The position numbers were made by a program, and so were the translations under genes. From Deinococcus alpinitundrae (GTDB lineage: Bacteria > Deinococcota > Deinococci > Deinococcales > Deinococcaceae), in the NCBI RefSeq assembly GCF_009982895.1, contig NZ_WXZL01000004.1:208793-272792 (forward strand): a stretch of DNA of 64,000 nucleotides, written 5' to 3'. Positions 38,226-46,989 of the stretch are shown here, in pieces. Numbering within the stretch: position 1 is the first letter of the stretch; each line of letters opens with the position of its first letter. Below the pieces are notes generated by a model. The model worked only from the letters and a program-made list of their open reading frames with translations, made no database searches and was not told the origin of the DNA.

Positions 38226-38241
38226 TCTTTAGTAAAAAACA
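38226..38241 (+). promoter_or_regulatory. candidate LacI-type operator, site 2
   Basis: TCTTTAGTAAAAAACA with core TTTAGTAAA, 15 of 16 bases identical to site 1 in front of the sugar ABC genes. It lies between the divergent LacI gene and the isomerase gene, 54 bases before the latter's start. Confidence 0.7.
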
Positions 38242-38294
38242 TTTCGAGCGCTGAGCAGGTGCAGGACGCTACCGCACAGGGAGAGAGCAAAGAC

Positions 38295-39206
38295 ATGCAC
38301 GACATCCGCATCGGAACATTGGTGGAAGGAAGATACGCCGCACAGGTCCTGCCTCAGATCGTGCCGCACGGCTTCGAGAGCTTCAGCCTCACCTTCTGGC
38401 AGACGACCGGCACCACCGACCTGGCCGAAACGGCGCGGCGGGTGCGCGACATCACCGAATCGAGCGGCACCAGCATCTCCTGCCTGGAAATCTTCGGCAA
38501 TCCACTGACCGCCCAGGGCGACGACGCCGACACCCTGGCGAGCTGGGAGCGACTGATCGACCACGCCCAGCTGTTCGGCACCGATCTGGTCGGCGGCTTC
38601 ACCGGAAGGCTGCCGGGAACGCTCGACGCCTCGCTGCCGCGCTATGCCGAGGTGTTCGGCGAACTCTCGCGCCGCGCGGCCGATCAGGGCGTGCGGCTGT
38701 GCTTCGAGAATTGCGCCATGGACGGCAACTGGCAGGCCGGAGGCTGGAACATCGCCCACGGCCCTGCCGCCTGGGACGCCATGTGGAACGCGTTGCCCGC
38801 CGAGAACATCGGGCTGGAGTGGGAGCCGTGCCATCAGCTGGTGGGCCTGATCGACCCGCTGCCGCAGCTACGCAAGTGGGCCAGTCGGGTCTTTCATGTT
38901 CATGGCAAGGACGCCACCATCGCCTGGGACGTGATCCGCGAGTCGGGGATTCACGGCCAGCGGCCCTATGTGTGGCACCGCACCCCTGGTTTCGGCGACA
39001 CCAACTGGACTGACGTGATCAGCATCCTGCGCCAGAGCGGCTACGCGGGCGACATCAACATCGAGGGCTTTCACGATCCGGTCTACCGGGGCGAACTGGA
39101 AATGACCGGCCAGGTTCACGCGCTGAACCACCTCAAGGACTGCCGGGGCGGCGGGTTCGTGCCGAATCCGGTGATCAGCGGACCTGAAGTGGCCGGGCCG
39201 GTATGA
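38295..39206 (+). CDS. sugar phosphate isomerase/epimerase-like TIM-barrel protein
   Basis: A 303-aa protein of the xylose-isomerase-like TIM-barrel (AP endonuclease 2) family. Likely metal ligands lie in LCFENCAMDG (Glu, about 143), IGLEWEPCHQL (about 179), FHVHGKDATI (His/Lys/Asp, about 201) and INIEGFHDP (Glu). It probably interconverts a keto- or aldo-sugar released by the glycosidases. GGGAGAG lies upstream of the ATG. It opens the operon with the dehydrogenase and beta-mannosidase. Confidence 0.85.
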   Translation: MHDIRIGTLVEGRYAAQVLPQIVPHGFESFSLTFWQTTGTTDLAETARRVRDITESSGTSISCLEIFGNPLTAQGDDADTLASWERLIDHAQLFGTDLVGGFTGRLPGTLDASLPRYAEVFGELSRRAADQGVRLCFENCAMDGNWQAGGWNIAHGPAAWDAMWNALPAENIGLEWEPCHQLVGLIDPLPQLRKWASRVFHVHGKDATIAWDVIRESGIHGQRPYVWHRTPGFGDTNWTDVISILRQSGYAGDINIEGFHDPVYRGELEMTGQVHALNHLKDCRGGGFVPNPVISGPEVAGPV

Positions 39207-40240
39207 TCCGGGCCGCTGATCCGAAGTTCCGCATCGCGCTGGTGGGCTGCGGCAGCATGGCCAACACCTGGGTGGGCTACGCCCTTCAGCGGGAGGACGC
39301 TGCACTGGTCGCACTGGTCGATCTCAACGAGGCCACCGCGCAAGCATTGGCGGCTCAGCATCAACTGGGCGGCGTTCCCATCTTTGGTGACGTCTCGGAC
39401 GCCATTCGGTCCAGCGGGGCCAATCTGGTGTTCGACGTGACCGTTCCCGAGGCGCACGAGTCGGTGACCCTGGCGGCCCTAAAGGCAGGCTGCGACGTGT
39501 TCGGCGAGAAACCGCTGGCCGCCGGGATGGCGCAGGCCCGCCGGATGGTCGCCGCCGCTGAGCAGACCGGACGCACCTACGCCGTGATGCAGAATCGGCG
39601 CTACCTGCCGCAGATGCACGCCCTGCGCGAACTGGTGCGCGGCAGCATCGGCACGCCGGGCTTGACCACCGCCAACTTTTTTATCGGGGCACATTTCGGC
39701 GGCTTCCGGGACGCGATGGCCAGCCCACTGCTGCTCGATATGGCGATTCACACCTTCGACCAGGCCCGCTTCATCCTGGGACGTGACCCGGTATCCGTGT
39801 ATTGCCAGGAATTCAACCCGCCAGGATCATGGTACGCGGGCGCGGCGGCGGCGGTGTGCGTCTTCGAATTTGAGGGCGGACAGGTCTTCAGCTACAACGG
39901 CTCGTGGTGCGCCGAGGGGGCACCGACCTCCTGGGAAGCCGAGTGGCGGGTGATGGGCAGCGCCGGAACGGCCCTCTGGGACGGTACCCACGCGCCCCAC
40001 GCCGAGGTGGTAACCGGTGCCGGGCAAGCAGGCCTCCTGCGCGACTTCCGGCGGGTGGAGGCCAGCACGCCGCGCAACGCTCCCGGCCCCGAGGGGCATT
40101 TCGGTTGCCTGAACGAGATGTTCGCCGCCCTGAGCGAGAAGCGCCTTCCCGAAACCGATTGCCGCGACAACATCAAGAGCCTGGGGATGGTCTTCGGGGC
40201 GGTGGAGAGTGCCCAGCACGGCAAGAAAGTGATGCTCTGA
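39203..40240 (+). CDS. Gfo/Idh/MocA family oxidoreductase
   Basis: A 345-aa NAD(P)-dependent sugar dehydrogenase. The Rossmann fold opens FRIALVGCGSMANTWVGY (about 9-26); the catalytic lysine is in DVFGEKPLAAG (Lys about 98), and LLLDMAIHTFDQARFILG holds the conserved Asp/His. It likely oxidises or epimerises a sugar from the same pathway. The ATG overlaps the isomerase stop (ATGA), so the two are translationally coupled. Confidence 0.92.
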   Translation: MIRAADPKFRIALVGCGSMANTWVGYALQREDAALVALVDLNEATAQALAAQHQLGGVPIFGDVSDAIRSSGANLVFDVTVPEAHESVTLAALKAGCDVFGEKPLAAGMAQARRMVAAAEQTGRTYAVMQNRRYLPQMHALRELVRGSIGTPGLTTANFFIGAHFGGFRDAMASPLLLDMAIHTFDQARFILGRDPVSVYCQEFNPPGSWYAGAAAAVCVFEFEGGQVFSYNGSWCAEGAPTSWEAEWRVMGSAGTALWDGTHAPHAEVVTGAGQAGLLRDFRRVEASTPRNAPGPEGHFGCLNEMFAALSEKRLPETDCRDNIKSLGMVFGAVESAQHGKKVML

Positions 40241-40301
40241 AGACCGGTCTGCTCCGCTCAAGCCGCCGCTACCCGTTCTCTCCCCCATTTCAGGAGTCGC
40301 C

Positions 40302-42770
40302 ATGACCCATACGCTTTCCCTGCACACCGGCTGGCAGTTCAAGGCCCGAGACTCCCACAGCTCTCTGGGTGACGATTTTGCCGCCGACACCGGTTGGGCC
40401 GCCGCCAGCGTGCCCGGCACGGTGCATCAGGACCTGCTCTCGGCGGGCCGCATTCCCGATCCCAACTTCGGCCTCAACGAGTTGGACGTGCAGTGGGTGG
40501 GCGAAACCGACTGGCTCTACCGGCTGGACTTCGACGCGCCCGCGCTGAAATCCGGTGAGCAGGCCGACCTGTACTTTGGTGGGCTGGACACCTTCGCGCA
40601 GGTGTGGCTCAACGGCGTGCTGCTTCTGGAGAGCGAGAACATGTTCGTGCCGAGCCGGGTGGCGGCGGCGGGCCAGCTTCGCGAGGGGGCCAACGAACTG
40701 CGGGTCTGCTTCGCCTCGGCCCTGCGGCGGGGGCAGGAAATCGAAGCCGAACTCGGCAAACGCTGGCTCTGGAACGGCGATTCCAGCCGCCTGTATGTCC
40801 GCAAGGCGCAGTACCACTACGGCTGGGACTGGGGACCGGTGCTGATGACGGCGGGACTGTGGCGCAGCGTGCGGCTGGAAATCTACGCCGCCCGGCTCGA
40901 CGACCTGGCCTGCGCCGTATCGGTGTCGGAAGAATTGAAACGCGCCGAATTTCCGGTCAGCGTGGGAGTGAAAGGCAAGCTCGAAGGCAACGTGATGCTG
41001 GAATTGCTGGGACCGGACGGAGCGGCGGTGGCCTCGCAGACCTTGCCCGCCGCCGAAACCATCGCCCACACCTTCCGCGTGGACAGTCCCGCCATATGGT
41101 GGCCCGCCGGACACGGTGAGCAGCCGCTCTACACCGTCCGGGCCAGTTTGGACGGCGCGGGCAGCTCGGCGCTTCGGGTCGGCGTGCGGACCCTCAAGCT
41201 GGTGCAGGAACCGGTCGCAGGCGAGGAGGGCACCTCCTTTTTCTTCGAGGTCAACGGCACGCCCATCTTCTGCGGCGGGGCCAACTGGATTCCCGACGAC
41301 AACTTTCTGCCGCGCATCACCCCGGAGCGCTACCGCACCCGATTGACGCAGGCCAGGGACGCGCACATGGTCATGATCCGGGTGTGGGGCGGCGGCATCT
41401 ACGAGGACGACACCTTCTACGACGCTTGCGACGAGCTGGGGCTGCTGATCTGGCAGGACTTCATGTTCGCCTGCGGCATGTATCCGGCCCACGCCGAATT
41501 CCAGGCCAGCGTGAAGGAGGAGGCCGAGGTCGCCGTCAAGCGCCTGCGCCACCACGCTTGCCTGGCCCTCTGGTGCGGCAACAACGAGGATTACCAGATC
41601 GCCAGTTCGGTGGGGGCCTACGGGCCGGGCGGTGACGAGCGCAGGTTCGACGCCCTGTCGACCTACGAGGTGCTGCTGCCGGAAGTCTGCGCCCGGCTGG
41701 ATCCAGCCACCCCATACTGGCCCGGCAGCGCTTACGGCGGCCCCGATTCCACTGCGCAGACGGTGGGCGACCGCCACACCTGGGACGTGTGGCACAGCGC
41801 AATGGCCCCCTACCAGGACTATCCGAAATACGAGGGCCGATTTATCAGCGAGTTCGGGATGCAGTCGCTGCCGTCGCTGGCCTTGCTCGAAAGCGTCGCC
41901 GCGCCGCAGGAGCGCTTCCCGGCCAGCCGCACGCTGGAGCACCACAACAAGGCCGGCGACGGGCCGCGCCGCCTGAACGTCTACCTCGGCGACACCGTGC
42001 CTCTCCCCGCCGATCTGCCGGGCTACGTCTACGCCTCGCACCTGGTGCAGGCCGAGGCGATGCTCAGCGCCTACCGGGGCTGGCGGCGGCGCTGGGGCCG
42101 GGCGGGCAAGCGGGCGGTGTCCGGCGCACTGGTGTGGCAGCTCAACGACTGCTGGCCGGTCACGAGCTGGGCCGTCATCGATTCGTCGGGCCAGGCCAAA
42201 CCCGCCTACTACGCCATCAAGCGGGCGCTGACGCCGATCAGCATCGGGCTGGCGCTGACGGAGGGTGGGGCGCAGGTGTGGGCGGTCAACGGGACGGGTA
42301 CGGTCGAGCACCTGACCCTGGACCTCCGCGCCCTGACGCTGGACGGTCAGACGCTGAGCGCCGATACCCGCGAAGTGAAGTTGGCGGCCAACGAAGTGAC
42401 CGAGTTGGGGCAGTTTGCCGCCGAACACGGCGCGGCCTCCACCCTCTTCGCCGCCACCCTGTGCCGGGGCAGCCAGCTGATCAGCCGCGAGGTGCGCTGG
42501 CCCGAGCCGTTCAAGTACCTGACCTTCCCCGACCCTGGCCTGAAGGTAGAAACGGCTGGCCCGAACGCGCTGAGCCTGAGCGTGACCCGCCCTGCCAAGG
42601 GGGTCTGGCTGGAGTCGGCTCCGGACACCCTCTGGGACGACAATATGCTTGACCTGCTGCCCGGCGAGACGCGGGTGATCGGGGTTCAGAATCTGAATCC
42701 GGCCCGCCTGAGCGTCCGCTGGCTGGGCGCGGAAGAAACGGTGAAAGTGGGTGAATATGAGCGGGCTTGA
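40302..42770 (+). CDS. beta-mannosidase (glycoside hydrolase family 2)
   Basis: An 822-aa cytosolic exo-glycosidase. It begins LHTGWQFKARD and keeps the family order: sugar-binding sandwich (to about 190), Ig-like domain, TIM barrel, C-terminal sandwiches. The acid/base is E429 in CGNNEDYQ and the nucleophile E517 in ISEFGMQSLP. The GxWWPAGHGEQPLY segment is typical of beta-mannosidases. It removes terminal beta-mannose from manno-oligosaccharides. It follows the dehydrogenase gene after 61 bases on the same strand. A long antisense ORF over it is a codon-bias shadow. Confidence 0.94.
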   Translation: MTHTLSLHTGWQFKARDSHSSLGDDFAADTGWAAASVPGTVHQDLLSAGRIPDPNFGLNELDVQWVGETDWLYRLDFDAPALKSGEQADLYFGGLDTFAQVWLNGVLLLESENMFVPSRVAAAGQLREGANELRVCFASALRRGQEIEAELGKRWLWNGDSSRLYVRKAQYHYGWDWGPVLMTAGLWRSVRLEIYAARLDDLACAVSVSEELKRAEFPVSVGVKGKLEGNVMLELLGPDGAAVASQTLPAAETIAHTFRVDSPAIWWPAGHGEQPLYTVRASLDGAGSSALRVGVRTLKLVQEPVAGEEGTSFFFEVNGTPIFCGGANWIPDDNFLPRITPERYRTRLTQARDAHMVMIRVWGGGIYEDDTFYDACDELGLLIWQDFMFACGMYPAHAEFQASVKEEAEVAVKRLRHHACLALWCGNNEDYQIASSVGAYGPGGDERRFDALSTYEVLLPEVCARLDPATPYWPGSAYGGPDSTAQTVGDRHTWDVWHSAMAPYQDYPKYEGRFISEFGMQSLPSLALLESVAAPQERFPASRTLEHHNKAGDGPRRLNVYLGDTVPLPADLPGYVYASHLVQAEAMLSAYRGWRRRWGRAGKRAVSGALVWQLNDCWPVTSWAVIDSSGQAKPAYYAIKRALTPISIGLALTEGGAQVWAVNGTGTVEHLTLDLRALTLDGQTLSADTREVKLAANEVTELGQFAAEHGAASTLFAATLCRGSQLISREVRWPEPFKYLTFPDPGLKVETAGPNALSLSVTRPAKGVWLESAPDTLWDDNMLDLLPGETRVIGVQNLNPARLSVRWLGAEETVKVGEYERA

Positions 42771-42862
42771 AGTCACCTCACCGGAGAGGAGGACAGCCTG
42801 TGCTCAATCCTCTGCCCACAACCGGGTTGCCGGAAACCGCCCGACCTGGCCGCTTCAGCCGC

Positions 42863-44070
42863 TCAGGCCCGCGCTTCCACGGGCCGCTGACTGAAAGCCA
42901 CGCCCGCGCCCAGCAGCAGCGCCGCCGAGAGGCCCAGCCCCAGCCGCAGACCGCCCGCGCCCTGGTCGGCCAACGCGCCGGTCAGCAGCGGTCCCAGGCT
43001 CTGAAACAGCGCGAAGGTCACAGTATAGGTGGCCACGCCCGCGCCCCACACCGCCGGGGGCAGGCTCTGGCGCACCAGGGTGGTCGTCGAGGCCACCACC
43101 GAGAGATTGGCCAGTCCGAATAGCGTCGCCGACAGGGCCGCGACCCAGGGCGTGGTGCTCAGGGCAGGCAGCGCCGCCCCGATGCCCATCAGCGCCATCA
43201 GCAGGCCCATGCTGCGCCCGCCCCAGCGCCGGGAGAGCAGGCGGCTCCACACCAGCGGGGCCACCACGCCGGCCAGACCCAGCAGGGTCCAGAACAGCGT
43301 GATCAGGCCCGCTCCGGCCCCCTGACCGCGCAGGTAGCTGACCGAGAAGGTGGTGTAGGCGACGTAGCCGAGTCCGGCGGCGGCATACGCCAGCAGCGAC
43401 CTCAGCAGGGGACGGACCTGCGAGAAGTGAATGGAAGCGCTGCCCTGCACCTGCGCCGAGGTGTCCCGGGCGGCGGCCCAGGCCACACCCAGCCCCAGCA
43501 GCGACACGCCCCCAGGGCCAGCCAGCCGGATGACCAGTGGCCCAGGGTCAGCAGCGGCGGCAGGCCAAGCCCGGTCAGGAAGACGCCCAGGCCCGCTCCG
43601 GCATAAAACAGCCCCAGCACCGCTCCGGCCTGGCGCGCGGGAGCGTCGGACGCCACCTGGGCCACCAGCAGCCCCCCCGAGGTGAAGGTCACGGCCCCGC
43701 CCAGACCCGTCAGAAAGCGCATGACGATCAACCAGCGCAGATCGCCGCTGAGGGCGGTGAAGCCCAGCGTCAGGGCGGTGCCGAGCAGTGAGAACAGGAA
43801 GGCGGCGCGCGCCCCGCTGCGGCGCATGACTGCCGGGGCCAGCAGCGCGCCCAGCAGGTAACCCAGCCCGTTGGCGGTGTTCATGGCCCCGGCCTGGGTG
43901 TAGCTCCAGTGCAGTGATGAGCGCATGGGCGGCAGCAGCAGCGCGTAGGCAAAGCGCCCGAAGCCCAGCGCGACGGCGGGGCCGACAGCCAGGCCCGCCG
44001 CCGTCAGCAGCGGCGCGGCCCGGGGAGCCTGGCCAGAGGGCGTTCCCGGTGCGGGGTCAGGTGAAGTCAC
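42863..44070 (-). pseudogene. MFS transporter (YbfB/YjiJ type), interrupted by a one-base frameshift
   Basis: Twelve helices are spread over two frames. The first part (from GTG 44070) reads TSPDPAPGTPSG then AVALGFGRFAYALLLPPM, a YbfB/YjiJ-like opening, and breaks after GHWSSGWLALGA. The second resumes as VSLLGLGVAWAAARD and runs to 42863. The break lies in a run of five Gs (minus strand, about 43508-43513); a sixth G restores the frame (402 aa). The GTG start is supported by TATGCT (44082 to 44077) six bases upstream. This could be a sequencing error, a slippage-prone on/off tract or decay. Confidence 0.82.
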
Positions 44071-44076
44071 CCGGCC

Positions 44077-44082
44077 AGCATA
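44077..44082 (-). promoter_or_regulatory. -10 box before a leaderless GTG start
   Basis: TATGCT on the minus strand, six bases before GTG 44070. It supports a GTG-initiated leaderless mRNA for the MFS gene and argues against the longer frame that runs into the tRNA. Confidence 0.6.
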
Positions 44083-44167
44083 GCCCTGCGGGCAGCGCGG
44101 CGGCCCATCGTCTTCGGCGTGTCCGAAGAGGCCGCTCCACAGGCTCCAGGCAGGAAAAAATTCAAAG

Positions 44168-44198
44168 AAAAAGCCCGCTTCCAGACGGAAAACGGACT
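44168..44198 (-). terminator. terminator after tRNA-Ile
   Basis: On the minus strand AGTCCG plus TTTTCC pairs with GGAAG plus CGGGCT around a four-base loop and is followed by TTTTTCTTT. It starts five bases after the tRNA CCA. Confidence 0.8.
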
Positions 44199-44202
44199 TG
44201 GC

Positions 44203-44279
<77 letters not shown>

Positions 44280-44325
44280 GCACCGGCTCAGGCGGCCAAA
44301 ACACAGGCCCGCACAAGCGGTAGGT

Positions 44326-44354
44326 AGCTTATCAGCGGCCCTCCGAGCTGTCAA
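44326..44354 (-). promoter_or_regulatory. tRNA-Ile promoter
   Basis: On the minus strand TTGACA (44354 to 44349), a 17-base spacer and TAAGCT (44331 to 44326), followed about 46 bases later by the tRNA 5' end. A near-perfect sigma-70 promoter. Confidence 0.85.
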
Positions 44355-44371
44355 GGCACCGAACCCTGCGC

Positions 44372-45526
44372 TCAGGTCGTGTACTCGGCGTTGATCCGCA
44401 CATACTCGGCGCTGAGATCACAACCCCAGGCTTCGCCCTTCGCGGAACCCACCGCCAGATCAATCTCGAACACGACCTCGTCGGTGTTCATGGCCCTGGA
44501 AACCGCCACAGCGTCGTACTTGAGCGGCTGGGCATGAAACACCGGCACGCCCTGCACACCCACCCGCAGGTTGTCGAGGTTGAGCCTGGCCCCGCTGCGG
44601 CCCAGCGCCATGATGACCCGGCCCCAGTTGGGATCGCGGCCATGCACCGCACTCTTGAGCAGCGGACTCGCGGCGCAGGTGCGGGCCGCCAGGAGCGCAT
44701 CGGGCTCGCTGCCTGCACCCGTCACCTTGACGGTCAGCAGGGTAGTCGCCCCCTCGCCGTCGCGGGCAATTTCGCGAGCCAGGTCGCGCATGACCTCTTC
44801 GAGGGCTTGCAAAAACTCGGCGGTGTCGGCGGCCCCGCTCGCCGAGTTGCACAGCACCGCCGCCATGTCGTTGGTGGAGGTGTCACCGTCCACCGTCACG
44901 GCGTTGAAGGTGCGGGCCACGATGGCCGGGAACGCCGCCCGCAACGCCGACTGGTCGATGGCCGCGTCGCTGTAGACAAACGAGAACATGGTCGCCATGT
45001 CCGGGTGAATCATGCCGCTGCCTTTGGCCACGCCCACCAGCCGTTGCCCCCCGCGGAGGGTGCGCTCGGCGATTTTGGGGCGGGTGTCGGTGGTCATGAT
45101 GGCCTGGGCGTGAAGGTCCACGTCGTTTTGCACACTGTCTGCCAGGCGCGGCACTCCGGCCCGGACCTTTTCCATCGGCAGGCGGTGGCCGATGATGCCG
45201 GTGGAGGCAGTCAGCACGCTCTCAGGACTCACACTCAGGGCAGCGGCGAGCAGCTGCCCCAGTTCGGCGTCGTCTGCCGCGCCGCCCGCCCCGGTGGCGG
45301 CGTTGGCGTTGCCCGCGTTGACCAGCACGGCCCGCAGCGGCAACCCCGCGTCGTAGAGCTGCCGGGCACGGCCCACACTGGCGGCGGCAGCGGCGCTGCG
45401 GGTCCCCGCAAAGGCCCACGCGCACGGCGAGGCCGAGACGACGGCTGTAAGGTCGGTCTTGCCGCTGGGTTTGATTCCGGCCGCCAGGGCCGCCGCCTGA
45501 AAGCCGGTGGGAAGGAGCGTGGTCAT
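44372..45526 (-). CDS. argJ: bifunctional ornithine acetyltransferase/N-acetylglutamate synthase
   Basis: A 384-aa enzyme of arginine biosynthesis that moves the acetyl group from N-acetylornithine to glutamate. The self-cleavage site is in KGSGMIHPDMATMFSF (between Ala and the nucleophilic Thr), and NAVTVDGDTSTNDMAAV is the other family signature. Length is normal; cleavage gives alpha and beta chains. TAAACT (45539 to 45534) ends seven bases before the ATG, a leaderless promoter. No other arg genes are adjacent. Confidence 0.96.
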   Translation of the reverse strand: MTTLLPTGFQAAALAAGIKPSGKTDLTAVVSASPCAWAFAGTRSAAAAASVGRARQLYDAGLPLRAVLVNAGNANAATGAGGAADDAELGQLLAAALSVSPESVLTASTGIIGHRLPMEKVRAGVPRLADSVQNDVDLHAQAIMTTDTRPKIAERTLRGGQRLVGVAKGSGMIHPDMATMFSFVYSDAAIDQSALRAAFPAIVARTFNAVTVDGDTSTNDMAAVLCNSASGAADTAEFLQALEEVMRDLAREIARDGEGATTLLTVKVTGAGSEPDALLAARTCAASPLLKSAVHGRDPNWGRVIMALGRSGARLNLDNLRVGVQGVPVFHAQPLKYDAVAVSRAMNTDEVVFEIDLAVGSAKGEAWGCDLSAEYVRINAEYTT

Positions 45527-45564
45527 GGTTCCGAGTTTACCGCGCCCGGGTGGGCCGGGCCGGT

Positions 45565-46047
45565 CTACTGCTGCTGCTGCAAGGGGAACTGGAGTTCCAC
45601 CGGCTTGCCCTTGCCATAGCGGCAGCCGAACGGTACCGTCTGCGCCGGATAGCCCTCGCGGCTGAGTTTGACCTGGCTGACCATCTCCCAGCCGGGCGTG
45701 CGGGGCGGCGGGGTGGTGGCGTTGGCCGCCGGAGCCTGCAAAATCCCCTCAGTGACGCTGCTCACGATGTCACGGGCGTTGTAAGACGCGCCAATGGCCG
45801 CACCGCCGGGCTGCTTGGCAAAGTCGTTGAGCTTATTGTTCAGCTCATCTTTGCAGAACTCGATGAACTTGTACTTGCTGATGCCGTTGGCCTCGGCGTT
45901 GCTGTAGAGCGGATTGCTGCGAACGGCCAGCAGCGTGACGAAGGCCAGCAGCGCCACGCTGAGAATGATCGCCAGCCACAGCAGCGTGCGGCCCACCGCG
46001 CCGTGCCCGTGCTTGTTGTGCTGGTTGGAAGAGGGATAGGGATTCAT
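45565..46047 (-). CDS. membrane-anchored protein of unknown function
   Basis: A 160-aa protein with a short polar N-terminus rich in Asn/His/Gly, one membrane helix (LLWLAIILSVALLAFVTLLA, about 23-42) and an exported domain with two cysteines (FCKDEL and FGCRYG) that might form a disulfide. It ends in QQQQ. I do not recognise the family. ATG 46047 is preferred: a TATGCT -10 box lies 10 bases upstream, and the earlier ATG (46062) is inside that box. Confidence 0.7.
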   Translation of the reverse strand: MNPYPSSNQHNKHGHGAVGRTLLWLAIILSVALLAFVTLLAVRSNPLYSNAEANGISKYKFIEFCKDELNNKLNDFAKQPGGAAIGASYNARDIVSSVTEGILQAPAANATTPPPRTPGWEMVSQVKLSREGYPAQTVPFGCRYGKGKPVELQFPLQQQQ

Positions 46048-46199
46048 GCTGCTGCCCAGCATAGCGCGGCGGCTGAGGACAGATGTTGTCCAGCTTGCGG
46101 TTCAGGCGCGGCGGCCCGAGAGCAGCCTTCGGGAACCCTCAGCATTCTGAAACCCGTCCGCACCGCGTCGCCACAACCGTCCACCTACCAAAAGAATGC

Positions 46200-46979
46200 T
46201 CAAGCTTCCGGCAAATACCCCGCCACCTCGTCCATCAGATCGCGGGCGGTCAGTTCCAGGCGAATCGGCGTGACGCTGACATAGCCGTCCTCCACCGCGC
46301 CGAAGTCGGTGTCGTCGGCGTATTCGGCGCGCGGCTTGCCCGACACCCAGTGGTACTCGCGGCCCTCGGGGTCCAGCCGGGTCACCAGGGTGTCCTCATA
46401 GCGGTGATCGGAGAGCCGGGTCACGCGCGCACCCTTGATGATCGGCGGAATATTGACGTTCAGGAAGGTGCGCGGCGGCAGCCCGCGTTCAAGCACCTGC
46501 TCGACCAGTTTGGCGGCGTACTCGGCTCCAGGGCCGAAAGAGTACTCGCCCCCGTTGCTGATCTGGCTCAGCGAAATCGAGGGCACGCCCAGCGAGACGC
46601 CCTCGATGGCCGCTGCCACAGTGCCGGAGTGGGTCAGGTCGTCGCCCATGTTGGCCCCCAGGTTGATGCCGCTGACCACCATATCGGGGCGGCCCAGCAG
46701 ATTGATGCCCAGCACCACGCAGTCGGCAGGCGTGCCGTCGACCCGGTAGGCCGGAATCTCGCCGAAGCCCGCCGCCGCCGTGTGCTTGAACCTCAACGGG
46801 CGGCGAAAGGTGATGCCGTGCCCGACGCCGCTCTGCTCCACATCGGGAGCGACGACCAACACGTCGGCGACACGGGCAATCGCCAGCGCCAGTGCCTTGA
46901 TACCGGGCGAGAAAATCCCGTCGTCATTGGCGACCAGGACGCGCTTGCGGGCGGATTGGGAGGCGGTGGAAGAAGTCAT
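46200..46979 (-). CDS. surE: 5'/3'-nucleotidase SurE
   Basis: A 259-aa phosphatase acting on nucleoside monophosphates. The metal-binding start VLVANDDGIFSPGI (about 14-27), the APDVEQSGVGHGIT loop and VSGINLGANMGDD (about 101-113) are intact. TAACCT (46992 to 46987), which lies in the end of the upstream acyltransferase gene, ends seven bases before the ATG, so surE probably has its own leaderless promoter. Confidence 0.96.
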   Translation of the reverse strand: MTSSTASQSARKRVLVANDDGIFSPGIKALALAIARVADVLVVAPDVEQSGVGHGITFRRPLRFKHTAAAGFGEIPAYRVDGTPADCVVLGINLLGRPDMVVSGINLGANMGDDLTHSGTVAAAIEGVSLGVPSISLSQISNGGEYSFGPGAEYAAKLVEQVLERGLPPRTFLNVNIPPIIKGARVTRLSDHRYEDTLVTRLDPEGREYHWVSGKPRAEYADDTDFGAVEDGYVSVTPIRLELTARDLMDEVAGYLPEA

Positions 46980-46989
46980 GGCCGTCAGG

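Noticed and set aside
40290..42776. An 828-codon minus-strand ORF antisense to the beta-mannosidase gene
   Set aside because: It mirrors a GC-rich coding frame, is rich in Arg, Pro, Gly and His, and shows no family motif; the plus-strand protein has full GH2 catalytic motifs.
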